From positions 1-48,501 of the forward strand of contig NZ_JAIMID010000032.1 in the NCBI RefSeq assembly GCF_019966535.1: 48,501 nt of DNA. The letters are read 5' to 3'. Below the pieces are notes generated by a model. The model was not told the origin of the DNA. It was given only the letters and a program-made list of their open reading frames with translations, and ran no database searches. Position numbers and translations under genes: made by a program. This document shows positions 1 through 7,248 of the stretch, in pieces. The stretch is from Mesobacterium pallidum (GTDB lineage: Bacteria > Pseudomonadota > Alphaproteobacteria > Rhodobacterales > Rhodobacteraceae). Each line of letters opens with the position of its first letter. Within the stretch, counting starts at the first letter, position 1.

Positions 1-62
1 AGGTCGTCGCCGTCGTTGCCCTCGAGGTAATCGTTGCCGGCCCCGCCCAGCAGGGTGTCGTT
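1..62. repeat. Terminal direct repeat, left copy
   Basis: These 62 bases are identical to 48440-48501. Joining the ends over this overlap keeps the RTX reading frame intact: base 62 of the left copy and base 48501 both fall on the first base of an Asn codon read on the minus strand. The simplest explanation is a circular molecule whose assembled ends overlap. A contig break inside a repetitive RTX gene is the alternative. Confidence 0.9.
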
Positions 63-1613
63 GTCCTCGTTGCCGTAGAGGCTGTCGTCGCCCTCGCCGC
101 CCTCGATGCTGTCGGCGCCGAAGTTGCCGCCCAGCACGTCGTTGCCGAGCCCGCCGATCAGCGTGTCGTTGTCGTCGCCGGCAAAGATCGTGTCGGCGCC
201 GGTGCCGCCGTCAAGGCTGTCCGCCCCGGTGTCGCCGGTGATGGAATCGTCGCCGTCGCCGCCCAGGACGGTGTCGGCATCGAGCCCGCCGTGCAGCACG
301 TTGTTGCCCGCGCCGCCGATCAGCGTGTCGAAGCCCGCGCCGCCCTCGAGGCTGTCGTCGCCATCGCCGCCGTCGAGGTAGTCGTCGCCGTCATTGCCCT
401 CGAGAAAGTCGTTGCCGCCCTCGCCGAAGAGGCTGTCGTCGCCCGCGCCGCCGCCAAGGCTGTCCTGGCCGTCGCCGCCGAAGAGCGTGTCGAACCCGTC
501 GCCGCCGTCCAGCGTGTCGTTGCCGAGCCCGCCCGACATGTTGTCGCCCTGGCCGTTGCCCTCGATGTAATCGTCGCCGTCGCCGCCGTCGATCGTGTCG
601 AAGCCGTCGTTGCCGTAGAGGCTGTCGTTGCCGGCATCGCCGAAGAGTCTGTCGTTGTCCTCGTTGCCGCCGATGTCGTCGTCGCCGTCGCCGCCGCGGA
701 TCGTGTCGGCGCCGAAGCCGCCGTAGAGGCTGTCGTTGCCGCCCAGCCCCTCGATGCTGTCGTCATCCTCCGCGCCGAGGATGCGGTCATGGGCAAAGGC
801 GCCGTCGCCGCCGATCAGCGTGTCGAAGCCGGCCCCGCCCGAGATGAAGTTGCTGCCCGCGGTGCCAAGGATGGAATCGTTGCCGATGCCGCCCTCGAGG
901 TTGTCGTCGCCCGCGCCGCCGATCAGCACGTCGTCGCCGTCATTGCCTTCGAGGCTGTCGTTGCCGTCGCCGCCCAGCAGCGTGTCGTTGGCCGCGCCGC
1001 CGTAGAGGCTGTCGTTGCCGCCCAGCCCCTCGAGGCTGTCGTCGCCGTCATTGCCCTCGATGAAATCGTTGTCGCCGCCGCCGGTGACCGTGTCGCTGCC
1101 GGCGCCACCGTACACGGCGTTCAGCCCGTTGCCGGCGTCGATCAGGTCGTTGCCGTCGCCGCCGAGAATGCTGTCGTTGCCCTCGCCGCCGGCGATCGTG
1201 TCGTCATCGTTCTGGCCGTCGATCGTGTCGTTGCCGTTGCCGCCATCGATCAGGTCGCCGCCGTCGCCGCCGTAGATCTGGTCGTTGCTGTCGCCGCCCA
1301 GCAGCGTGTCGATGCCGGCGCCGCCGCCCAGGAAATCGGCGCCCGCGCCGCCCACCAGGCTGTCGTCGTCGCCATGGCCTTCCAGCGTATCGTTCCCGGA
1401 GCCGCCCACGAGCGTGTCGAAGCCCGGGCCGCCCTCGAGGACGTCGTCGCCGCCATCGCCGTAGAGTTCGTCGTCATCGGCCGCCCCGACGAGCGTGTCG
1501 TTGCCGAGATCGCCGTGAATGGTGTCGTTCCCAGCGTAACCGCTGATGGAATCGTCGTCGACCGTCCCGGTGATGGGATCGGCCGCGGCTCCGCCGTCGA
1601 TGATGTTAGGCAT
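1..1613 (-). CDS. Giant RTX calcium-binding protein, N-terminal part (continues at 48501)
   Basis: This is the first 517 codons (outside the 62-bp overlap) of a protein that continues from 48501 down to 43399, about 2,217 residues in total if the ends are joined. The ATG at 1611-1613 (MPNIIDGGAAADP...) is preceded by a good Shine-Dalgarno sequence, CAGGGGA, and is the only sensible start. No signal peptide or separate N-terminal domain is present: glycine- and aspartate-rich nonapeptides of the form GGxGxDxhx begin by about residue 20 and fill the whole segment. Such repeats bind calcium and fold into beta-rolls outside the cell after type I secretion, which uses a C-terminal signal (found in the other part). 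A 126-residue block (14 nonapeptides) is duplicated across the contig junction. The gene is divergent from the sulfotransferase at 1984. The exact role (adhesin, matrix or S-layer-like) cannot be read from sequence. Confidence 0.85.
   Translation of the reverse strand, partial: MPNIIDGGAAADPITGTVDDDSISGYAGNDTIHGDLGNDTLVGAADDDELYGDGGDDVLEGGPGFDTLVGGSGNDTLEGHGDDDSLVGGAGADFLGGGAGIDTLLGGDSNDQIYGGDGGDLIDGGNGNDTIDGQNDDDTIAGGEGNDSILGGDGNDLIDAGNGLNAVYGGAGSDTVTGGGDNDFIEGNDGDDSLEGLGGNDSLYGGAANDTLLGGDGNDSLEGNDGDDVLIGGAGDDNLEGGIGNDSILGTAGSNFISGGAGFDTLIGGDGAFAHDRILGAEDDDSIEGLGGNDSLYGGFGADTIRGGDGDDDIGGNEDNDRLFGDAGNDSLYGNDGFDTIDGGDGDDYIEGNGQGDNMSGGLGNDTLDGGDGFDTLFGGDGQDSLGGGAGDDSLFGEGGNDFLEGNDGDDYLDGGDGDDSLEGGAGFDTLIGGAGNNVLHGGLDADTVLGGDGDDSITGDTGADSLDGGTGADTIFAGDDNDTLIGGLGNDVLGGNFGADSIEGGEGDDSLYGNEDNDTLLGGAGNDYLEGNDGDD
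205..380. repeat. Internal RTX duplication, copy matching 48266-48441
   Basis: This stretch closely resembles 48266-48441. In the joined circle the two lie 378 bp apart, exactly 14 nonapeptide units. The protein strings GGAGFDTLIGGAG and NVLHGGLDADTVLGG occur in both copies, followed by ITGDTG. It indicates growth of the giant RTX gene by unit duplication and is a likely place for assembly error. Confidence 0.75.
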
Positions 1614-1983
1614 GCGCGTCCCCTGACTGGCCTGAAATGTCCTTGTTCCGGCGTCCCTTCCGGAAGAATTGTCACCCGGACGGTAACGATGCCTGGACTA
1701 CAGGGCAATCGTTGCCAAATTGCGGCGCGACACGGACATTAAAGTGTGGAAACCGTGCAATACTATGACGCTTTTCGGAAAATCTGGTGATCCTGTGCGG
1801 CCCGGACGGATCATCACGGTTTCGTGATGCCGGCCGGGGCGGCAGGAAAACGGGCGCCGTCCCGCGCGGGCCGCGGGAATCGCGGCCCCGCTCTTGACCC
1901 CTCCTCCGCTTTCCCGCAACAGGGAGACGGAGCATCGATACCGCGGCCTTGCCGGACCTGGGGCCGCCGACTGACGGACAAGA
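1614..1983. promoter_or_regulatory. Divergent intergenic region between the giant RTX gene and the sulfotransferase operon
   Basis: This 370-bp gap must carry promoters for both flanking genes. It is less GC-rich around 1660-1800, where AT-rich tracts occur. The string GGACATTAA at 1734-1742 is shared with the upstream regions of two other RTX genes (6988-6999 and 39857-39868). No RNA gene or further coding sequence was recognised. Confidence 0.5.
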
Positions 1984-3474
1984 ATGAACAAAGAGCTCAT
2001 CATCCACATCGGGCATTTCAAGACCGGCACCACCGCCCTGCAGGTCTTCATGGAAGAGAACCTGGCCTTTCTCGAGGCCAACGGCGTGGATTACGCCCCG
2101 GTCTGGCGCACCTATGCCAAGCATTCCGACTATGCCTTTTCCATCATGCGCGCGGCCGGCGTGCGCAAGCTGCTGCACGGCTATGCCAAGCCGATCACCC
2201 CGCGCACCATGTGGACGCAGCTTTACGAGCACGTCATGGAAAGCCGCTTCCAGACCACGCTGGTCAGCTCCGAGGAGATCATCCGCATCGGCCAGTTCCC
2301 CAAGGCGGTGGACATCCTGCGCGACTGTCTCGAGGCGCGCCCGGCCGGGCTGCGGGTGCGCGCCCTGGTCTACCTGCGCGAGCCGGGCAGCCAGGTGCTG
2401 AGCTGGTACAACCAGCTGGTCAAGATGAACTATTTCCCGATCGGCGACATCAACGCCGCCGCCACCGGCGAGATCGAGGAAATCCACTACGACTACCACC
2501 GCGCGCTGGCGCCCTGGGTCGAGATCCTCGGCCCCGAGAACGTGACCGTGCGGCCCTATGTGCGCGACCGGGCCGACCCGGCGGCGCTGCATCGCGACTT
2601 CCTGTCGGTGCTGGGCATCGAGATGCCGCCCGCGCTGGCCGAGCAGATGGACGACCCCAACCCGCGGTTCGACGACCGCGTGGTGGAACTGGTCCGCCTG
2701 ATGCAGAACATGAAGTATCCGCATGGCACGATCGAGGCCCTGCGCACCCAGGCCGAAAGCTATCTCGAGGTGCAGGACGCCCTGCCCGGCGCCGGCGCCG
2801 TGGCGCTGGACGAGGTCCGGGCCGAGGCGCAGGCCGGGCTCGACTGGATCGCCGAGCTGCCCGACAGCGCCATCCCGGTCGAGCGCTTCGCCGCCCGCCT
2901 GCCCGAGCCGGCCCCGCCGCTGCAGATCGAACGCAACCTGGTGCTGGGCTTTGTCTTTTCCGAGCTGATCCAGCTGCGCCAGCGGGTCAATGCCGCCGAC
3001 CTGCCGGGCATGGGCCGACGCCTCGCCACGCTCGACAGCCGGCTGAAGGCGCTCGAGACCGGCCGCGCCGCCCTGCCCGCCGCGGCCCCCGCGGCCCCCG
3101 CCGAGGATGCGGCCGAGGCCGCCGAGGGCAGCGCCCTGCCCCTCGACCCGGCCGAGCTGACCGCCAGGATCGCCGATCTCGAGGCGCGGCTGGCCGAGAA
3201 GGAGGCCGAGAGCCGCCGCCTGGCCGTCTTCTCGCGCCGGCTCAACCGCGTCGAGATGCAGCTGGGCAAGGCCGATCCGCGCCGCGGCCCGGCCCGGGAC
3301 GACCCCGCCGCCCCCGAGGCGGAGGCCGCCGAGGCCAAGACCGCCGACACGGCGGCCGGGCGCTGGGTCCCGCCCGCAAAGCGTGCCAAGCAGCCGGTCA
3401 AGCGGCCCCCCGGCGGCAAGCCCGGTCCGCGCGCGGCGCGGCGCAAGACCCCCGACACCCCTTCCAGCACCTGA
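1984..3474 (+). CDS. Sulfotransferase-like protein with C-terminal coiled coil and basic tail
   Basis: The N-terminus (IIHIGHFKTGTTALQ, residues 6-20) carries the KTGTT loop that binds the 5'-phosphosulfate of PAPS in sulfotransferases, so the protein probably transfers sulfate to a carbohydrate or glycan in the cytoplasm. The catalytic domain fills roughly the first 300 residues. Residues about 330-425 are Ala/Glu/Leu-rich with heptad-like character (ARIADLEARLAEKEAE) and probably form a coiled coil. The last 70 residues are rich in Pro, Lys and Arg. The 496-residue length is well above the 250-350 usual for the family because of this extension. The gene heads a run of four plus-strand genes to 6827 with an 18-bp gap to the GT4 gene. 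Acceptor specificity is unknown. Confidence 0.75.
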   Translation: MNKELIIHIGHFKTGTTALQVFMEENLAFLEANGVDYAPVWRTYAKHSDYAFSIMRAAGVRKLLHGYAKPITPRTMWTQLYEHVMESRFQTTLVSSEEIIRIGQFPKAVDILRDCLEARPAGLRVRALVYLREPGSQVLSWYNQLVKMNYFPIGDINAAATGEIEEIHYDYHRALAPWVEILGPENVTVRPYVRDRADPAALHRDFLSVLGIEMPPALAEQMDDPNPRFDDRVVELVRLMQNMKYPHGTIEALRTQAESYLEVQDALPGAGAVALDEVRAEAQAGLDWIAELPDSAIPVERFAARLPEPAPPLQIERNLVLGFVFSELIQLRQRVNAADLPGMGRRLATLDSRLKALETGRAALPAAAPAAPAEDAAEAAEGSALPLDPAELTARIADLEARLAEKEAESRRLAVFSRRLNRVEMQLGKADPRRGPARDDPAAPEAEAAEAKTADTAAGRWVPPAKRAKQPVKRPPGGKPGPRAARRKTPDTPSST

Positions 3475-3492
3475 CCAGGCCAGGCGACATTC

Positions 3493-5193
3493 ATGAAAAT
3501 CCTTTTCTACAACTGGGTCGATTACCTTGACGACGAGAAGCGCGGCGGCGGGGTCAGCGTCTACCAGCGCAACATCATCCAGGCGCTGGACAAGCAGCCC
3601 GGGGTGGACTGCACCTTCCTCAGCTCCGGCATCTCGTATGACCTTCTCGACAGCAAGCCGCGCTGGGACCGGATCAAGCACGGGCCGAACGAGAACCGGC
3701 AGAACCGCTACGAGATCGTCAACTCGGGCTGTCTCTCGCCCTCGCACCATTCCTTCGGCAGCGAAGGCCAGCTGGACGACCCGGCCACGGTCGAGGTCTT
3801 TCACCAGTTCATCGCCGAAAAGGGCCCCTTTGACGTCATCCACTTCAACAACCTCGAGGGCATCCCGGCCAAGGCGTTGAGGATCAAGGAAAAATGGCCC
3901 GATACGCGGGTCGTCTTCAGCTTGCACAACTACTACCCGATGTGCCCGCAGGTGAACCTGTGGTACCAGGAACGCGAGAACTGCACCGATTTCGACGACG
4001 GCCGGAAATGCGAACACTGCCTGCCGCACCAGCATGACACGCGCATCGTGCAGCTGGCCAACTCGGTCGCCTACAACCTGAAAAAGGTCGGCGTGCGCCC
4101 GGGCTCGCGGCTGTTCGACCGCGGCTTCGGCCCGGCGATGCGCGTCGCGGGCAAGACCGCGCGGGTCTACAACACCCGCATCCGCAAGGGCCGGCCGGCC
4201 AGCGCCACCTCGACCTCGACCACCGGCGCCTCGAAGCTGCTGAAGCGGGTCGAGGCCAGCAACCTCAAGTTCACCCGCCGCCGCCGCGAGATGGTGCAGC
4301 TGATCAACACCCATTGCGACCAGGTGCTCTGCGTCTCGGCCCGGGTCGGCCAGGTGGCCAAGCGCTACGGCATCGCGCCGGCGCTGATCAGGACCAGCTA
4401 CATCGGCACCCGCCATGCCGAGAAATTCGCCCAGACCACGCCGGCGAAATCCATCGTCCGCCCCGACGGCACGGTGACCATCGCCTATCTGGGCTACATG
4501 CGCCGCGACAAGGGCTTCTTCTTCCTGCTCGACGCGCTCGAGGCGCTGCCGCAGGACATCGCGGCCCGCGTCAACGTGATGATCTGCTCGCGGCTCGTCG
4601 ACCAGCACACGATGGACCGGATCACCAATCTCTCGACCCGCGTCGCCTCGATGCTCTTTGCCGATGGCTACAAGCACGACGAACTCGACGAGCTGCTCTC
4701 CGAGGTCGACCTGGGCGTCATTCCCGTCCTCTGGGAAGACAACCTGCCCCAGGTCGCCATCGAGATGCATGCCCGCCACATCCCGCTGCTGACCTCGGAC
4801 CTGGGCGGCGCGCAGGAGCTGGGCAATTGCCGCGACCTGGTGTTCCGCGCCGGCGACGAAAAGGATTTCGCCGACCGGCTGAAGCTGGTGCTGGACGGCA
4901 AGATCTCGACGAAAAAGTACTGGGAGGGCGCGATGACGCCCTATTCCATGGAAGATCACATCGCCGAGCTGCTCGAGGTCTACAACGCCCCGGCCCGCGC
5001 GATCGAGACGCTCGAGGCGCCGGCGCCGGACAAGCGCGGCACGCCCGACCAGGTGACCCCGCTGCGCGACCGGGTCACCTCGCGCCGGGTCAAGGCCAAG
5101 ACCGATGGCAAGAACCGCCCGGTCAAGCCCAGGCCCAAGCCCGCCGGCGGGCGCGGGCCGCGCAAGCCGGCCCCGCGCGCGCGCCGGGTCTAG
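3493..5193 (+). CDS. GT4-family glycosyltransferase with basic C-terminal tail
   Basis: This is a GT-B fold, retaining glycosyltransferase of family 4. The N-terminal half contains the SLHNYYPMCPQ segment and a C-x8-C-x2-C cluster (about residues 164-176) seen in a subset of GT4 enzymes. The C-terminal half has YLGYMRRDKG and WEDNLPQVAIEMHARHIPLL (about residues 413-433), which corresponds to the E-x7-E nucleotide-sugar region but reads D-x7-E here. SDLGGAQELG follows. A nucleotide-sugar donor and a polysaccharide or lipid-linked acceptor are expected; neither can be named. Residues after about 510 form a Lys/Arg/Pro-rich tail resembling that of the preceding sulfotransferase. The gene lies 18 bp after that gene and 5 bp before the next, so an operon is likely. 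Confidence 0.8.
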   Translation: MKILFYNWVDYLDDEKRGGGVSVYQRNIIQALDKQPGVDCTFLSSGISYDLLDSKPRWDRIKHGPNENRQNRYEIVNSGCLSPSHHSFGSEGQLDDPATVEVFHQFIAEKGPFDVIHFNNLEGIPAKALRIKEKWPDTRVVFSLHNYYPMCPQVNLWYQERENCTDFDDGRKCEHCLPHQHDTRIVQLANSVAYNLKKVGVRPGSRLFDRGFGPAMRVAGKTARVYNTRIRKGRPASATSTSTTGASKLLKRVEASNLKFTRRRREMVQLINTHCDQVLCVSARVGQVAKRYGIAPALIRTSYIGTRHAEKFAQTTPAKSIVRPDGTVTIAYLGYMRRDKGFFFLLDALEALPQDIAARVNVMICSRLVDQHTMDRITNLSTRVASMLFADGYKHDELDELLSEVDLGVIPVLWEDNLPQVAIEMHARHIPLLTSDLGGAQELGNCRDLVFRAGDEKDFADRLKLVLDGKISTKKYWEGAMTPYSMEDHIAELLEVYNAPARAIETLEAPAPDKRGTPDQVTPLRDRVTSRRVKAKTDGKNRPVKPRPKPAGGRGPRKPAPRARRV

Positions 5194-5198
5194 GGCCG

Positions 5199-6122
5199 AT
5201 GGGCGGCGCGCCGGCAGAGCCGCCCCGCGGCGCCCCCCCGGCGGCCCGGGCCCCGGCCGGCTCCGGTCCCGCCCCCATCTTTCACACCCCGGCCCCGCCC
5301 AGGGCCGCGCGGCGCGAGGCGGCGCAGGCCTTCTTCGCCGCCCATCGCGGCGGCTTTGCCACCCCCGCCCGGGCCCTGCAGTTCCTCGACTACGTGGTGA
5401 CGCCGGTCAGCGGCGCCTGGGCCTTCCGGCCCAATGGCAAGACCGGCACCACCTCGACGCTGCATTTCCTGTTCCACCTGGAATTCGGCCTGCCGCTCAG
5501 GGCGCTGGTGCAGGATCTGGGCGGCATGAACACCGACAGCGCCGCCGCCCACCGGCTGGCCGAGGCGCGGGTGTTTTCCATGCTGGGCGCGCGCGGCGAC
5601 GGGCGCGACCCGGCCGAGGTGCTGGCCGGCGCGCTGCGGCTGACGACCATACGCCACCCGCTGGACCGCGCGGTGTCGAGCTTTCTCTACCTCTGCCGCG
5701 CGCAGGAGCTGCAAAGCCCGCTTTTCGCCGACGACCGGCTGCGGATGGGCGCGACGACCGGCTTCGACTGGGGTGCGCATCCCTTTACCCTGACGGGGTT
5801 CGAGCGCTTTCTCGACTATGTCGCGGCCGAGCTGCCGCATCACGACGCGCGCCCGCTCGACAGCCATTTCCGGCCGCAGGTGCTGAACGTGCTGCCGCAG
5901 GTCCTGCGCCCCGACCTTCTGGGCCGCTGCGAGGACCTGCCCGCCTTTTTCCGGCAGATCGCGGCGCGGCTGGAGCGCCCGCTGCCGCCCGATATCGACC
6001 TGACCACGCCGCGCAACCGGCAGGACGTGCCGGGGCGCGACGCGCTGGAAACGCCCGCCACCCGCGCCCGGGTGGCCGCGGTCTATGCCGCCGATTTCGA
6101 CGCCTTCGACTATACCCCCTGA
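5199..6122 (+). CDS. Sulfotransferase-like protein (carbohydrate sulfotransferase type)
   Basis: The ATG at 5199, five bases after the GT4 stop, gives a 307-residue protein; the open frame extends further upstream but only as a shadow of the GT4 gene. After a Pro/Ala-rich start, RPNGKTGTTSTLHFLF (residues 78-93) provides the PAPS 5'-phosphosulfate loop, and TTIRHPLDRAVSSFLY (about 149-164) matches the 3'-phosphate motif with Arg and Ser. HFRPQ (about residues 224-228) is a third conserved element of this group. The protein is expected to sulfate a sugar from PAPS. It sits between a GT4 gene and another sulfotransferase, consistent with modifying the same glycan. The first 30 residues may be poorly ordered, and a later start cannot be excluded. 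Confidence 0.75.
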   Translation: MGGAPAEPPRGAPPAARAPAGSGPAPIFHTPAPPRAARREAAQAFFAAHRGGFATPARALQFLDYVVTPVSGAWAFRPNGKTGTTSTLHFLFHLEFGLPLRALVQDLGGMNTDSAAAHRLAEARVFSMLGARGDGRDPAEVLAGALRLTTIRHPLDRAVSSFLYLCRAQELQSPLFADDRLRMGATTGFDWGAHPFTLTGFERFLDYVAAELPHHDARPLDSHFRPQVLNVLPQVLRPDLLGRCEDLPAFFRQIAARLERPLPPDIDLTTPRNRQDVPGRDALETPATRARVAAVYAADFDAFDYTP

Positions 6123-6140
6123 CATCCCGAGAGACGCGCC

Positions 6141-6827
6141 ATGCCCCTGATCGAGCTGAACGGAAAACGCATCCTCTACATCCATGTCCCCAAGACCGGC
6201 GGCACCACGGTCGAGACCTGGCTGGAAAGCCTCGCCCCCCTGCGGTTCCGCACGGTCGGCGTGCCCTCCGCGCTGAACTGCACCGCCCAGCACCTGCGCT
6301 ACGAGGATTTCGAGGAGCTCTTCGGCGAGGGCGCCTTTGACTATGCCTTCATGACCGTGCGCGACCCCTTCGCCCGGCTGGCCAGCGAATACCGCATGCA
6401 GATCGAGCTGGCGAAGGAACGCTTCTTTGGCGAGATGCAGAAGTTCACCCCCTGGCTGGCCCAGACCCTTGCCCGGTTCGAGCGGGACCCCTTCGTGCTC
6501 GACAACCACATCCGGCCGCAATGGGAATTCGGCGGCGACGACGTGGAGGTCTTCCGCCTCGAGGAGGGGCTCGAGACGATCCTCGCCCGGGTCGCCGGCA
6601 AGATCGGCGTGCCCGCGCCCGAAGGGATCGCCCATGCGCTGAAGACCGGCGGCACCGGCCCCAAGACCAAGGGCAAGTGGGCCCGCGCCCGGGATGCCAG
6701 GGCCGCGGCCGCGCGCCCGGCCCCCAGGCTGCGCTGGACAAAGGCCAACATCCGCCGGGTGCGCGAGTTCTACGCCGCCGATTTCGAGGAATTCGGCTAC
6801 CCGGACACCGCCCCCGAGGCAGGCTGA
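6141..6827 (+). CDS. Sulfotransferase-like protein
   Basis: This 228-residue protein begins with ILYIHVPKTGGTTVETWL, in which PKTGGTT (residues 17-23) is the PAPS loop. TVRDPFARLASEYRM (about 72-86) is the 3'-phosphate motif, and NHIRPQWEF follows, parallel to HFRPQ in the preceding gene. It belongs to the same broad group as that gene (sulfotransferase family 2, the HNK-1/chondroitin type), but the two are distinct paralogues. Residues 165-195 form a basic linker rich in Lys, Arg and Ala. The gap to the upstream gene is 18 bp, with GAGAG just before the ATG. It is the last gene of the four-gene run; 421 bp without a gene follow. Confidence 0.8.
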   Translation: MPLIELNGKRILYIHVPKTGGTTVETWLESLAPLRFRTVGVPSALNCTAQHLRYEDFEELFGEGAFDYAFMTVRDPFARLASEYRMQIELAKERFFGEMQKFTPWLAQTLARFERDPFVLDNHIRPQWEFGGDDVEVFRLEEGLETILARVAGKIGVPAPEGIAHALKTGGTGPKTKGKWARARDARAAAARPAPRLRWTKANIRRVREFYAADFEEFGYPDTAPEAG

Positions 6828-7248
6828 GCCGCCGCGGCGCCGGGCGCCCTGCCCGCCCAGGCGCCCCCCGGCGCGCCCCTCGCCCGTGGCAAAGGCGCCC
6901 CGGCCGCGTCAGATCTGACGAATCTGCCCGCGAATTCCCCCCTGCGCAGCCCCGGGATTGCCCGCCCCCCTGCCCCGGTTTCGCCCCGGACATTAACCAT
7001 CTAGAACCTTGTAATTATGTCGCTTTCGCCACTTTGGCGGGGGGTCTGGCAAGCATTGTGGCAGCCTCTCAGGACCCCGTCCGCGAATGGCCCGTTTCTT
7101 ACCCCGGGCCCGCCCTCGTTTCGACGCGGGCCGCTGGCACCAATGTCTCACGGATCGCTGCCGACCGTGCCGTCACCGCTGCCAAACCTTAGGTGACCCC
7201 GGCCCCGGCGCTCCGATCAGAGATTGGGTCGGCAAGGGGTGAACGACC
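6828..7248. promoter_or_regulatory. Intergenic leader of the M10 protease gene
   Basis: The first 150 bp are extremely GC-rich and show no clear terminator. From about 6985 composition becomes more AT-rich, with CATTAACCATCTAG and TTGTAATTATG, where a promoter is most likely. The untranslated leader would then be about 200 bases long. A strong ribosome-binding site (AAGGGG) precedes the ATG at 7249. No RNA gene was recognised. Confidence 0.4.
6988..6999 (+). promoter_or_regulatory. Motif GGACATTAACCA upstream of an RTX gene
   Basis: The same 12 bases occur, in gene-relative orientation, upstream of the giant RTX gene (39857-39868, minus strand). A 9-base version, GGACATTAA, lies at 1734-1742. 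It may be a promoter element or regulator site shared by secreted-protein genes. Three short matches are weak evidence. Confidence 0.3.

Noticed and set aside
291..1742. Plus-strand open frames of repeated Val-Ala-Ala over the left RTX segment
   Set aside because: They mirror the minus-strand RTX gene and have no start signal or domain.
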